From: Symsagittifera roscoffensis
Lineage: Eukaryota > Xenacoelomorpha > Acoela > Convolutidae
Length of the DNA stretch: 64,000 nucleotides
Direction of reading: 5' to 3'
NCBI RefSeq assembly: GCF_963678635.1
Contig: NC_087063.1
Location: 45,490,101 to 45,554,100 of the forward strand
Shown one piece after another: positions 1 to 12,214 of this stretch. A model generated the notes under the pieces. That model had not been told where the DNA came from. It searched no databases and saw nothing but the letters and a program-made list of their open reading frames with translations. The stretch's first letter is position 1. Every line of letters starts with the position of its first letter. The translations under genes were made by a program, and so were the position numbers.

Positions 1-1548
1 TATTATGAGGTGATTGTTGTCTAGGGTGATTTGAGATATTTGGAAGTAATTTTCCTGAACTATTATTACAATGAATGTTTTTGTTGGGTAAATTTTGATC
101 TTTTTTCATGTATTGATGAAATGATTTATTCGGTTCCCTATATTTTTGTGGATTGTTTTGGTTATCCGTTGTTTTTGTCTGCATTCGGCAATGCTGTGTC
201 CGTTTCGTCGGCAATAATTGCACCATTTTTTGAAAGTTGGTTTGCTTTTCAAGTTTGGGTTTTTCTTGTATATGTTCAAGATTTCAGTGATTTTTTCAGA
301 TAATTTTGTATCAGAGTCGTTAACATTGTTTATTTGTGATAGTGATTTGGATATTGTTGACATATTGTAACTTTAGGTTTTCTGTCTCTTCTAATTTCAT
401 AGTGATTTCTACTTGTTCTAGTTTATCTACTAGTTTTCTAAAGTCTAAATCTGGTTCTCGGATTGAGGAAAGATGTGATGCTCTCTTTTTTTTGCTGTTT
501 TTTGCAATTGAGGTGTTAGAGTCATCATTAAGTTTTCTGTCATCTTTGTATTTTTGTCATCATGAAAATTGAGTGAGTATGCGTTTCGGACTAGTGTTTC
601 TATTCTTACTGCAAATTGTTTCATTGTTTCATTTGGGAGTCTACAAACCTCATTGCATAAAACTTTTTGATGTTGTTTGTTCCTTTCTGAATCAAACATT
701 TTTGAGAATTCTTGTGTGAATCTTTTCCAATCTGAGTTTATTTCTGTAGGTAAAAGTGAAAAGTTTTTTTTTGGGCTGCGCCCTCAAGGATGGTTTGGAT
801 TCAAGCTCTATGTCTATGTTTCCCATTTTGATGAAGTGGCGTGTTTACTGCTTCAGGTCCTATAATTAAAATTAAATTTGCTGTGCTGCATTTAGATAAT
901 CTTCTACAGAGTATTCAGGCTCCGTGCCTGTAAATACCATTAGTGGTTTATTTGATGATGTTGATGATCCACCCATTAGGTATGGATTCATAACATTTGC
1001 AGTGATTCTGCGGCATGTGGCATTTGAGAAAAATTTGTAAGTTGAGTTTTTGTTATTTCATGTTGTTGTAAATAATATGGTAGTGAAGTTTCGTTATGGT
1101 TGGTTGGTTGGTTGGTATGATTGTGTGTTAACTGGGTTTTGTTGTTGAAAATTGTGGTTGTAAGATAATGAATTATTTCTAGGTTGTCGTGTTTCTTCAT
1201 TTCGTGTGTTTGGTTTGAAATTATCTGGTTGGTCAATACTTTAAGAACGAGGTCTTTGGCTTGAATAAAATCGTTGATGATTTTGATTATAGTATTCTTC
1301 ATCATCTGCTGGAAAATAATTTGGTGTATAATAATGAGGTTGATTTCTGGCATGGTATTTTTTGTATTAATTTTATTTTGTTGAAAAAATGAGTAATTTT
1401 CACTTTGTTCTGGTGAGGATCGTGGTTGATCATGAAAGTTTATTGAATTTGAAGTTGTTTTGTGGTAAACAGTTTCAAACAATAGACTTTGAAATAGATT
1501 TTTTTTAGTAGGTTCCGGAGCAGAATCAAATATCATCAAGATTCCCAC
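1..1548 (-). pseudogene. Inverted gag remnant with CCHC zinc knuckle
   Basis: Read on the minus strand. An Asn/Gln/Thr-rich N-terminal part (about 1,400-1,000) is followed by a capsid-like part (about 960-450), where PLMVFTGTEPEYSVEDYLNA is readable near 940-890. A zinc knuckle follows at about 190-235 (C-NY-C-RRNG-H-SIAE-C, a CX2CX4HX4C motif). Gag packages the element RNA, and the knuckle binds RNA. The frame is cut by several stops and at least one frame change. The open pieces are 1548-988, 699-445 and 363-106; the first and the later ones are not all in one frame. The gag start abuts the protease remnant on the other strand instead of an LTR. Protease should instead follow the zinc knuckle, so this part has been inverted or belongs to a second copy. 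Confidence 0.8.
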
Positions 1549-1629
1549 TCAGAATGAAACAAAAATCCTACATCCAAAATTATAACCCTTTAAAACAACA
1601 AGCAGACTAGCAACCGCACAAGGATCAAC

Positions 1630-4600
1630 CTTAACAAATTATGGAAAAATCAAACTTTTCAATGTTCCAACTCAAACAATGCAAAATAACAAACTCATGA
1701 GCAAACCATTTAAACAAACTTTCCACATCACAGATATAAAACACAATATTATTGGAATACCATTTATAACTAAGCTTTACATTTTTTTCAGAGATTAAAC
1801 AAACAACCACCACTTTTCTCTAGTTTTTACTCTATATACAATCAGGAACGGAAACACCTGAAACCACTATCAGGTAATGTGATGTGTATAACTTCTCAAT
1901 CAAACATTTTCACCAATATGATAAAGAACAAGATAAACAACATCTTTTTATGTCTGACATTGAACTCAGACCAATTCATAAATTTTTCCGAGTAACATTT
2001 TCATCTATCAAATACATGAAAGACTCAAACTCAGATATGATTTCTTTACATGTTTATATAACAACTCTCCATATAAAATAACCCTACCTCTAGGACTGTT
2101 AGGTTATTGTATAACTAACGCAACAATTTCCCCCACACAAGAAATAGCGTATAGAGTAAATAAAATTTTACAATTTTTGGATATATGTCAATCAACAATT
2201 CTTAACGAAGAGTTGTCAATTAATAATAATTTAAGTAATCAAAAACGAAACAAAGATTATTTCACCAAGACACCCTACTTTGAACCAACATTTCAAATAT
2301 CAAAATACATGGAAGAACAACAAAAATTCTTAATAATTTTTAATTTTCAACACTCTCAGATAACACAAAAAGAATTGGAACAACTAGCTGACTTATTATT
2401 AAAATACTCAAAAGTTTACACAGCATCTAAATTTGATGTTGGAAAAGTGAATTCACCACTAATTTTATCTCTAAAATCTGATGCAGTTTTCAAAAAAACA
2501 ACGAGCAAGTAAAAAACCCAATTCACTTACAAGACAAAGTTAACAGATTACTTGAAATACTAGAACAATATGAAAACATTTCTCCAGTAAATAAAGAAGA
2601 ACAGCCAAAAGGTAACACATTCATAAGCCCCGTTATCATTTTAGCAAAAGGAGAATCATTGAATTTAGTTCTGGATGCAAGATACCTCAATTGACTCCTC
2701 GATGAATCTAAATGTAATTGGCCTATTGAACCAATTCAAGTAATTCTCACAAAAAACGGTAAGTATTTCACAACAGCAGATATGAAAAGTGCATATAATC
2801 AAAAGCCGTTAGACGAACAATACAGACGATTAACACAATTCGTTATTGGAAACCAACATTACGAATTCATCAGATTTTTCTATGGAATTTCCATAGGACC
2901 AGCAGCTCTTTCAGCATTTATGAGAAAAATTTCCAGACCACTGATACTCAATAAAACTGCCATCACAAGTTTAGACGATGTTTTTATACAATCACAAACA
3001 AAAGACGAAATGCTCATTCTCTTAGAAAAATGTCATCAAATATTATTACAAGAAAACATGAGGGAAGCCCCGGATAAATCACATTTTTTTCTAACATGAG
3101 TAAAATTCCTTGGACATATTATAGAAACAAACACTATAACTCCATTAAAATCTCGCATAGATGCAATCAAAAAACTCCAACCACCTTCAAATAAGAAGAA
3201 AATACAAGAATTTCTTGGAATGTTAAGCTTCTCAAGTAAATAACTATACAAAGTTATACTTAAGACCATTCTACAACCTCCTTAGACAACAGAAAGTTTT
3301 TGAATGGACAACAGAACATCAGAAACGATTTGAAGAAATAAAAGCTCCTCTCACTAAACAATTATCAAACACTATTCCAGATCCTGACCCACCATTTTAT
3401 GCCATGTGCGACGCCTCAAACATTGGCATCGGCGCAGCATTTTTACAATCTCACAATGGAACAGATAAAATGAACTTCATTGCCGCAAACTCTAGATTAT
3501 TCACCCAAGCTGAACTTAGACTCTCTACTCTTATGAGAGAATGCACAGCCATAAAATTTACACTTACAGAATATGAAATTTTAATACTTAGATTTAAACA
3601 TCCAACAGTTTTATTTACAGATCATAAACCAATAATCTTTTTTTTTACACAAAAGCCAAATCAAACCATAGAGTTTATAGATTTCAACTAGTTAAAAAAA
3701 GAGAGAAATTTTAATGAAATTTATCGAACTTCCCAATGAAATTCCCAAAATTTAATTTACTTTGGTCACAATACTCTCAACCAAAATACACCACCTGAAT
3801 TGTTAACAAAAAAACAACAGTTGAAATACCATAAAACATTAAATTTTTCCTTGCAAAAGATGAAACTTCACCAAGATTACAATGCAAATATACAACCAAA
3901 AACTGGCATAGACCAATCACAAATAAATAATCTACAACTTTTCCACAATTTCTATTTTATCAAAATAATCACTACGAAGTAGGCCTACTAGGAAAATTTA
4001 CATTCAAACCGATACCATACACTTCGTGGATAAAAAACAACACACAGCAAAAACCAATCAAACAAAAAGTGTATAAGAAAGATCTATTCCCTTTAATAAA
4101 AAAAGAAAACCTCACTGATAATAGAAATTTATCAGGCCCACCAAATAAGGATTCAAAAAACACAATAAAACAATTTTTGAACCTTCATGACCCACTAGAT
4201 ACAATACCTCTATCACAAACAGAAATTGAAAACATTTTTCTTCCAATAACAGAAAAATAACACTCGAATTACTACAGAAATATCAAAATCTTGATCCAGA
4301 TATTAGACAATTAAAATCTTGCACAAATATAAACCAAACCAATTACAGCCGATACCACCATTCGAGGAAATAGAATCCTTCTTAGATATTTCAGAAATTT
4401 TAACAATACCTCTATCAAAGAAAACACAGATATTCTAGAATACCAAATATCTGATATCAAAGTACCCTGCCTAGCTTTAAGTGTGATGCTTATAGCTTTT
4501 CATACCTCTCACTCTTTACACACTGAAGGACACTCAGGAGCAGGGAAAACATACACAATTTTTATACAAAAGTTTTTATTTCCCAAATGCACCAAATTGG

Positions 4601-5480
4601 TTAAAAGTATTATGCAATGATTGCATAAGATGTCAATTAAATAAACCATACGCAAATCAAAGACATTTGCTGAAAAACAAAATCACAAAGTCTATACTTC
4701 AATCACATCTTTTCATTTGATACAAAAGGACCAATATCACCATCCTCAGAAAAAAAATCATTTATAATGGTCATGGTCTATGCATTCACACACCACGTAG
4801 CACTTAACCCAGTACCTCATTGTAATGTTTATTATGCATATACAACACTTTATGAACATTCGATAGCAAAATTTGGTTTACCCGAATTCCTTGTTGCAGA
4901 CAATGGCACTGAAATTAAAAACAACGAAATCATTACACAATGCCACTCATATATTATTAAACACAAACCACGTACATCTCATGCACCTTGGACTAATGGA
5001 TTAGTCGAAGGCATGAACCGTTCATTATAAGACTATCTTAGATGTATCATTAACGGAAATGACACACGATATATCGAATGGTCAACAGATGTAAAACTAT
5101 TCCCCCTATCTTATAATTCACAAATAACAAGTACTTTAGGATTATCACCTAAGAAATGGTTTTTAACCAAAAACAACGAAAATCGATAATTTTTTCAGCA
5201 AACTCCTCAAAAAATACACAAGGTTATTGCCAACCCACTAATGAGTCAATATGTTACAATCTACCACTACATACCCACAATGAAGATCACTTTCATCATC
5301 CACAAATTTTAAAATATATTACAAGTTATGAAATCTCCAGAGTTCAATTCAACATACCTCATTCACCAATAGCAAACCCTATAGACCTCTCCAGTAGCAC
5401 AATTCAAAGAACTCCTCAGACCCCAACACAACAAAACACATCGATTATTCCCTCAGATTATTTAGGTTGAACTCCTACAT
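1630..5480 (+). pseudogene. Pol remnant: protease C-terminus, RT, RNase H, integrase
   Basis: Visible in order are: a retroviral-type protease tail with a NIIGIPF-like motif near 1.75 kb; a conserved linker at 2.08-2.2 kb; RT with a TADMKSAYNQ motif (about 2,779), the fingers/palm segment FFYGISIGPAALSAF (about 2,875) and LDDVFIQ (about 2,970); RNase H starting FYAMCDASNIGIGAAFLQS (about 3,397); and integrase with D (about 4,720), ADNGTE (about 4,900) and VEGMNRS (about 5,010), the D-D-E set. The RT box reads SLDD where YLDD would be usual. In-frame stops (for example near 2,510, 2,694, 3,099 and 5,030) and several frame changes show it is dead. The integrase HHCC region is badly worn. There is no start at the left edge, where the frame meets the inverted gag. 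Confidence 0.88.
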
Positions 5481-5489
5481 CTGAACCAA

Positions 5490-8170
5490 TCCGAGAAAAT
5501 CCTTACAATCCCCCAGCCACTACAGAACATCTCCCATTTTGGATGACACAATTTTTTACTCAAGGTGAACCAAATTTAGTAAACGATCCAATAGACGTTT
5601 CATCTGACCCAACTTTGTCACTACCAGAAACCCTTTCACTCCCATCAACCCCTTCCTTAACTCAAAGATATGCAAGAACATAACATACAACTATTTACAC
5701 AAGATAAACTCACACTAAATTTTGAAATCACAGTGGGATTAAATACAATAACTCATCGTCCGTTATCCCAACCCCCCCCCCCCCCCCCCACCTCCAATAG
5801 AACAGCTCAATTTTTACCTCCCCCATTTATAACCACAGAAATCATCTACAAATACGATAGATACACAAAAAAGACAATTGGATATATCACTTTTTATAAT
5901 CCATACTCCGGACTATCATGCACATGTATTTTCTAAAGATACTAATTCTCCAGACCCTTTTATTCTTAAATTTCTCAAAAACGATCAGAACAATCCTTCC
6001 CCCGAACAAGACCCCGGGATTTACTAGTCACAAATTACAACTGTGAAGAAAATGAACAAAAAATATTACATAAATACACAATAAACCAAGTCACTCTATG
6101 CGAATCCAAACCACAATCTCAAAAGCACGAGCTACAACACTGCAACATTTTCGGAAAAGAAAGTACACTGTTCCCAAGTTTCAAACTGAAACAAAAACAG
6201 ACTAGATTATGAATCTTTCTACCAAGGTAATATCGAAAGACTATTACATCTCAGCCCTGACGATTGTAAAAATGAACTTGAACGATTAAAAATCACATCA
6301 AACAAAGGCTCAACCAGGAAATAAATAAACTTTCAAGTTTTTCCAGACTCCGCACATCAACCCGAACTTGAAAGATACCTAGGTCATATAAAACTAGATG
6401 ACAAAATTCCATTCCACGGAGCACATGGAAGATTAACTTACGATCTCCATGATATGAAAACGGATACCACACATTGGAAAGAACAACCTCTTAAATTGTA
6501 AAGCCGACACTAGAAATGAAGGATACCAAGATATATTGTTTTTTGATTGGAAAATACAACTTGAAAAAGTACAACTAACACGAGATTTAAAAGCTGACAC
6601 TATAATTTATCACGGAATCAGACTCCCTTGCAAAAACGACCAAGGATACTGCGATCCTACTACACGCACACAAGCATCAATTGTTTGGTTCCCCGAAGAT
6701 ACCTGTACCACGTTTCGAGTAGCAAAATTACACGCTAGAATGATAAAATTTCACCAAAAATATTTTAATAATTCAATCCCATTTGAAGATGTGAACCCTG
6801 ATCAACTCAGACATAGTAATCATAGATTTAGAAACACTCAAAATATAGAAAATAAAATGACTCGTTTCCAAATATAATCAGAAATTGAACTTGCATGTAA
6901 ATACACCAAACCCTTTTACAAAACACAATAATCAGAAATTTTTGTCGAATACAAAGAAGGTTTGTACATGAAAACAGGAAAATTAATTTTATATTCAATG
7001 GCTACATCTCACTCAACAACTGAGGAAAATTCATATGTCGCTGTAAAATTTCTAAAAAACACAGGAAGAATTGGTGGAAAATTAAAACCACAAGACAAAG
7101 ACAGCACACGTTTACAAGAATTTTCACTCATAAACAACACTCATTTTGGCGCAATTCTTTACGACATACACTTAGACATGAATTTAGACTACACCATAAG
7201 TAGAATTTTTCAAGAAATGTCTTTGACAGAACTTGAAGCACTCCATCAACTATGCGAACTTGAACGCACACAAATTTTACAATCACTTGCACTAGCAGTC
7301 TTTAAAATCCCTTGTGCAGGATATTTATTGTCAGGTAACAGATCAAATTTTTTTGACTACGAAGGAAACATTTTATAGTATTACACTTGTACCAAAAAAG
7401 TATCAACTTTATATGTTTTTGAAGACAAAAAATGCTATAAAAGAACCCCAATATTCTACAAAAACAAAAAACGTTTTTTGAAAAAACTCTCCCTATGAAC
7501 TTATCTTTGCGATACAGCATTCCTATGTGGATCAAAAAATAGCCACAATGTAGTACCATTGAACCCTGACAAAGATAAATATTACCTTCTAACACCATAT
7601 CCTACACTAATGCAACCACTAAAAAAGTTTTCACCAGAGAGCATTAGAGCTGTTGCCCGCAATCCAAATATCGATTTACCCTCGATCGGCGCATACTCTA
7701 AATCCGACATTCCTTATCACATACGTACACAACAATTTCAAGAAATACTCACAAAAATGAAATGGACACTATGCAAAGACAATCTATAGATCAAAACCTA
7801 CGCACACTTGCAGACACATCAGGCTTTTCAGACATATATGCACAAGTTTATAGCGGATATTTTAAAGATATAAAAAATTACAACACTTAAATGGCGAAAA
7901 AAAAACAGACCATAAGATATATCACCTATAAATTTTTTTAGTTTTGTAAATCTGAAAAACGAACTTCTTGCCTTTCTGGGATGGCCCTACTACATCTTAG
8001 AAAGATTGACTATATTCTACGCAACCTTTAACTTTCTTGGATTTCTTTTCTCTCTCTTAAAAGGAATCTACAATACATACGCAAAACACACACAAGTAAG
8101 CAAACAAGCAAGCGTAGCATGAATACTTTTTGCAAGATTTTTTGACATATTTTTTCATCCATCAAAAAAA
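5490..8170 (+). pseudogene. Env-like region of the retroelement (degenerate)
   Basis: This lies directly after integrase, where errantivirus-like elements carry an envelope-type gene. Open pieces occur at 6536-6877, 6962-7378 and 7559-7789. The first has paired cysteines and a dense conserved-looking core (YHGIRLPCKNDQGYC near 6,610). A hydrophobic stretch of about 30 residues near 7.97-8.06 kb (with FLGWPYYILERL) followed by basic residues looks like the C-terminal membrane anchor and tail. Frames are broken by stops and shifts, and an 18-base C run lies at 5,772-5,789. The viral family that donated the glycoprotein cannot be decided by eye. The env label rests on position, cysteines and the anchor. 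Confidence 0.6.
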
Positions 8171-8175
8171 TACTT

Positions 8176-10259
8176 TTGGACGCTCAAATAAAAGAATACA
8201 ATACCAAGCAATCAACAAAAGCAAACACATATGACGATACACAAAATAATACAAATACAACGCCTACAGCACCCCAACTACAAAACCTAGGCAATAACCA
8301 TCCTTTATCATTGGTAACACGAAATTTCAAAACTTCGAGATCTAATTATCCACAAAGCCTAATTCAACACATAATAACCCAACAACCCAGTATGAAGACA
8401 CATACGAACAAATTATAGAACAACCACATACCACTAACTTTCCTTCTCAGAACAACCATCTTTTTAGCCCATGATGAGCCGCCAAGTTGGATCCCTCCAT
8501 CGATCAAATTCCCAACGACCCAACCGCCAGAACAACCTCCCAATCATCCCAATTTTTGCTCCCCCCACCTCAATCACCTCATGATAACACTTCATCCAGC
8601 ATGAAATCAGGCACTAATTCCAACACAAACGTATATAACTCTATCTCTTAATTCAATAACTCTGATATCGAAACCCCCGACGAAATTGCCATTTCTGAAC
8701 CAAGCCAATCTACATTTTCCCAACCTGCCTTTCAGCCTAATAATTCCCAAGTCAAAATTGAACCCCCTTTCCCTTCCTCTTCCATTTCAAATGTGACAAC
8801 CATATATTCCCCTCTAACCAGTGAACTATCCGATAACAACCTTGCTGAAAACACGCAAATATCACACGAGCTTGATAACTTCATCACACTGCAACAACAA
8901 TTACAACACCCTCAAACTATAACCATTCACCAACTCTCACAATCTATAAAATCATCCAACCCATCAACCACAACTCCCTCTTTACATTATACCCCTTCGC
9001 AAAACCCGACTTCCTCATCAACCCCATCCTCCAGTACAAACCGAGCTTACCGAATCTTTAAAAGAAAATTCCCAAATACTCCATTACCATCTAACCCAGG
9101 AACATCCACAATATTTGTCAATCATCCACTTCACACTAACTCAAAAGAATTATTACAAATATGTTTACCCTTTTTTCCACAATACACATACTTCCATTCA
9201 TTCCCCAATGACGAAAAACCTAACTATGTAAACGAGCACGTATTATACCCAACACCTTCATATACATCATTCTATCACTTTACTAATCCACTATCCTTAC
9301 CACTATATAACACCCCTCATGACAACGAAGTCTGCGTCACCCAACTCTATCTTCTAACAACAGCACTAACCCCAGAACAATTCACACATATAGGATACAA
9401 ACAATCACTAATCAAATTCACCGCACCCGAACCTAATAAATATTCTATCGAGTATTACAATCATATTATCATACGACCTAACGAAGACATCTTTCTAAAC
9501 AACGACCCATTTGCTAATCCCCAACTAGCAGAGAAATTTTTCGTCAAAACACTATACATTTTCACCCTCAACACCCTAAATTAAAAATACGACAACGTCA
9601 TTTCAGCAATACTCCGTGATATTCATGCTTATGATTGATACTTTAACAAATTTAAACACTTTTCACTAACCTTTCATTTCCTCACACCCAGAGAACGCAA
9701 TTTGCACTGTTCACACGATGTCATGTTACGAACTAAACAAACAGACACGTACACTTACTACCAGTTCATCCAACACCATTACACTCTTAATACACCAGCA
9801 CAACAACTTCAAACTTCACAATAGATATCAATACAATAACTCTAAATACACTTCATTTTTTCTTAACTTCATCTTGTTGTATTAAATTCCAAATTACCTT
9901 GTCCATTATTGTATTAAAAACACTAACCTACAAGGCATCCTCCAAAATTACAATCCCATCACCCAGATGTTCCCCTAACCAAACTCTTAAACAGATACGA
10001 ATCCCGCCCACTTTTCGTTCCACCCGAATTCCTCCAGCCCGTTGAAGTCTCAATCCTAGAATTCATATATAACACTCGATTTAATCATAAAATCTATAAC
10101 CTTTTTCAAAACACACCGAATGAATTCTCACCTAACACTGAAGAGCATAACATCATTAAAGCACTCGAATTGTTTTGGCCACTTCTTCAAACTAAACACA
10201 TCATTCATTTGCTAGCTAAACTACTAGTCTCATCAGACATCATCCACGGATTCTTCTGA
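8176..10259 (+). pseudogene. Extra Ser/Thr/Pro/Asn-rich ORF downstream of env
   Basis: After the presumed env anchor, coding-like sequence continues for about 2 kb. There is an 80-codon open piece (8176-8418), a 263-codon piece (8793-9584), a short frame-broken piece around 9.59-9.83 kb, and a stretch open for about 98 codons ending at a TGA at 10,257 (it contains RYESRPLFVPPEFLQPVEV). The first half is rich in Ser, Thr, Pro, Gln and Asn. The second half has a globular composition with many aromatic residues. No known domain was recognised. Ty3/gypsy elements normally end at env, so this is an accessory gene of unknown role or sequence captured by the element. Confidence 0.5.
8793..9584 (+). 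CDS. Longest surviving open frame of the accessory ORF (263 codons)
   Basis: An uninterrupted frame from ATG to TAA in an element that is otherwise full of stops. Residues 1-100 are low-complexity (Ser, Thr, Pro, Gln, Asn). Residues 100-263 look globular, with many Tyr, Phe, His and Pro. No signal peptide, membrane span or known motif was seen. The ATG may be internal, because codons before 8,793 (about 8,640-8,790) read in a similar style (Ser/Pro/Asn) in a nearby frame. It is probably the middle of a once larger protein rather than a gene on its own. Function unknown. Confidence 0.4.
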   Translation: MTTIYSPLTSELSDNNLAENTQISHELDNFITLQQQLQHPQTITIHQLSQSIKSSNPSTTTPSLHYTPSQNPTSSSTPSSSTNRAYRIFKRKFPNTPLPSNPGTSTIFVNHPLHTNSKELLQICLPFFPQYTYFHSFPNDEKPNYVNEHVLYPTPSYTSFYHFTNPLSLPLYNTPHDNEVCVTQLYLLTTALTPEQFTHIGYKQSLIKFTAPEPNKYSIEYYNHIIIRPNEDIFLNNDPFANPQLAEKFFVKTLYIFTLNTLN

Positions 10260-11489
10260 CATCAGACATCATCAGACTTCATTTTCCGCACGGTTTCTTC
10301 GCCAACGATTAGGCAATATGATTTAAATAAATTACTAATAAATACGAACAAATAATAACCATTCTTTATAACTGCTTTCTTTTTTCTTCATAGGCACGAT
10401 CATCAATCATCTACAAAACAAAAAGCGAAATAAAAAACAGGAAACTTTTTTTAGATTCATAAATTTCCACTTACCAATTTCATAAATTGAAGCAGTAAAA
10501 TTCTCCCGTACAAAGCAATTAATTAATATATAATTTCTTTTCCCCAATGCGGTAAATCTTCATAAAATGAAAATAGATTGATAATTTCAACCCCCAAATC
10601 AAGCACTAAACTTCATACTTTCAAAGCACACAAATTCTATCCACAATCGCACAGCTCGCCCACGAAGAATTGTTTAAAATAATGAATTTAAGTTTTAACT
10701 TTCACTGATAACAACTCTAACAAGTTTTAACATGTTTCAAACTTTTCTTTAACCCGTTTGAAAAGGAATTACATAATAATTCAAATTAACCAACGCAAGC
10801 TTACTAAACACCACAAACCACAACCTAACTTTAGGACTAAGAAAAGAAAACCCCCGGTACCCAAACTTGTTTAACACCAGCTTAGAACTGGATAAATTAT
10901 TCTTTTGAAGACTACTTTTAAGTCAGAACACAAAAGAGCAAAACACCAAAAAAATGAAAAACAAACCCAAAACAAAATTTTGATTTTCAAGAAAAAGACA
11001 TAACTAAGACAACAAAACGGGACCCTCTAAACAAAAGAGCATGAAATGATACCCTCACTCCTGGCCTAACCCACTAGAAGGAAGAGGACGTCCTCAGCTT
11101 ACTATATAGGCGGCCTCGCCCACCGTGCTGCATTCACGCTTTTTGACACCCACGACTCTATTTTTGACGAGAGTTACTCAAGTGTGAGTAGCTCTTAAAA
11201 ATAACCGAACTAATTTATAACGCTTTTGCGATAAAAACTAATACAAGATCATGACTAAAAAACAAAATAATACAATGCAGTATAAAGATAAAATACAGCC
11301 CAAAGACGAGCAGCAAGGAACTTGACAACCCAATCACACTCCAACTACGGAATGGCAAAACCCACCTGGCGGCACTACACTCAACGGAATTAAAGTACGA
11401 CTTGGAATCGCAGTAAAGGAAACCCATTGCAACCGAACAATGGCCATCTCGATGTTCAAGTATACGTACAGATCCAAGTCACCAAGCAC
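10260..11489. other. Non-coding stretch with promoter-like core; possible LTR, not delimited
   Basis: No gene was seen. A purine-rich run at about 10,838-10,853 and a GC-richer patch at 11,060-11,130 stand out. The latter contains TATATA (11,103-11,108) followed by a CG-rich leader. This could be the U3/R part of the 3' LTR of the element to the left. No matching 5' LTR is in the window, so LTR ends and any target duplication cannot be placed. A 70-codon minus-strand frame (11,215-11,427) has no recognisable features. Confidence 0.3.
11103..11108 (+). promoter_or_regulatory. TATA-like box
   Basis: TATATA within CTTACTATATAGGCGG, in a locally GC-rich patch unlike its AT-rich surroundings. It is a plausible core promoter for a retroelement LTR. 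No transcript start can be shown. Confidence 0.25.
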
Positions 11490-11830
11490 TGCTTTAGAAC
11501 TGCTTTCTTCGTAGTGCTCAGTATGTTTGCAATTTGGTAAACTATAATCTGCGTACTCGTTTGCTGCGACGCCTCCTTAGCAAAATATCAAAAAACTTGA
11601 AACTACAAAACTGAGTTCAGTAGATAATCGCTGAAATTTTCAAGTTGTTATAATAAGTGTTTATAATCTCAAAATTTACTCTCTAATGCAAAATCAACAA
11701 AATAAAAACAAAGCAAAAAAAATCTTTGAGCTGGGTATAAAATTTTATAAGTGCATACCTAGGTAAATTTTTGTACGTAAATTTTTGCTACATCTTTTAC
11801 ATCTGAATGCTTCAAATTTAACCGTTCCAT
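11490..11830 (+). repeat. Direct repeat copy 1, outside the left inverted repeat
   Basis: Matches 13,105-13,505 along its length with substitutions and small indels. Shared strings include ATTTTATAAGTGCATACC versus ATTTTATAAGTGCATGCC, and ACTCTCTAA. One copy lies just outside and one just inside the left terminal inverted repeat of the 11-kb element. Confidence 0.7.
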
Positions 11831-11939
11831 GATATTTGGAGCCAGATCTAAACTAGTATTTATCATTGGTTATTATAAAATATTATAATATTATTTTATT
11901 TTTATTATTTCTATAAAATATTATATACTAACCAATCAA

Positions 11940-12214
11940 ACTCCATGAAACTAACAGACCACTTATTTGTAAGTTTTGAAACTACTTGTAGTTTCAACAC
12001 CAGAACATTTTTAATTAAATCTAGAACACTGTTGTTCTCATTCTGGAACCAACTCGCGCAAACCGGTGTACACTAGATCTATTGAGACTAGGAGATATAA
12101 GAGTAAGATTAAGATTGGTATTAGACTTAGAAGTTGCACGAATCTATTCGGCCGAAATTAAAATAGCGTGACGAGCAGACGGTGTACCTTATCTGAAGTT
12201 ACTCTATGAGTATA
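11940..12214 (+). repeat. Left terminal inverted repeat
   Basis: Begins ACTCCATGAAACTAAC and contains ACCGGTGTACACTAGATCTA and AGATATAAGAGTAAGATTAA, both found in reverse at the right end. The similarity fades after the GAGTATA near 12,214. A 22-bp tandem doublet (TGGCTTAGATTGAAA) follows at about 12,221-12,262. Confidence 0.8.

Larger units (their letters stand above)
1..10260. mobile_element. Decayed, rearranged Ty3/gypsy-type env-bearing retroelement
   Basis: Remnants of gag, protease, reverse transcriptase, RNase H, integrase, an env-like region and an additional ORF occur here. RT-RNase H-integrase in that order is the Ty3/gypsy order. The gag part is read from the minus strand and the rest from the plus strand, so the element is inverted internally or is two 5'-truncated copies head to head, with the joint at about 1.54-1.64 kb. 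Many stops and frameshifts break every large frame, so it cannot be active as it stands. The left side continues beyond the window. No LTR pair could be matched, because the 5' side of the pol copy is missing. Base use (A-rich plus strand in pol/env, T-rich where gag is inverted) agrees with the strand assignment. Confidence 0.85.

Noticed and set aside
5772-5789. 18-base C run as a functional element
   Set aside because: It lies inside a dead retroelement and is a simple homopolymer expansion or an assembly artefact.
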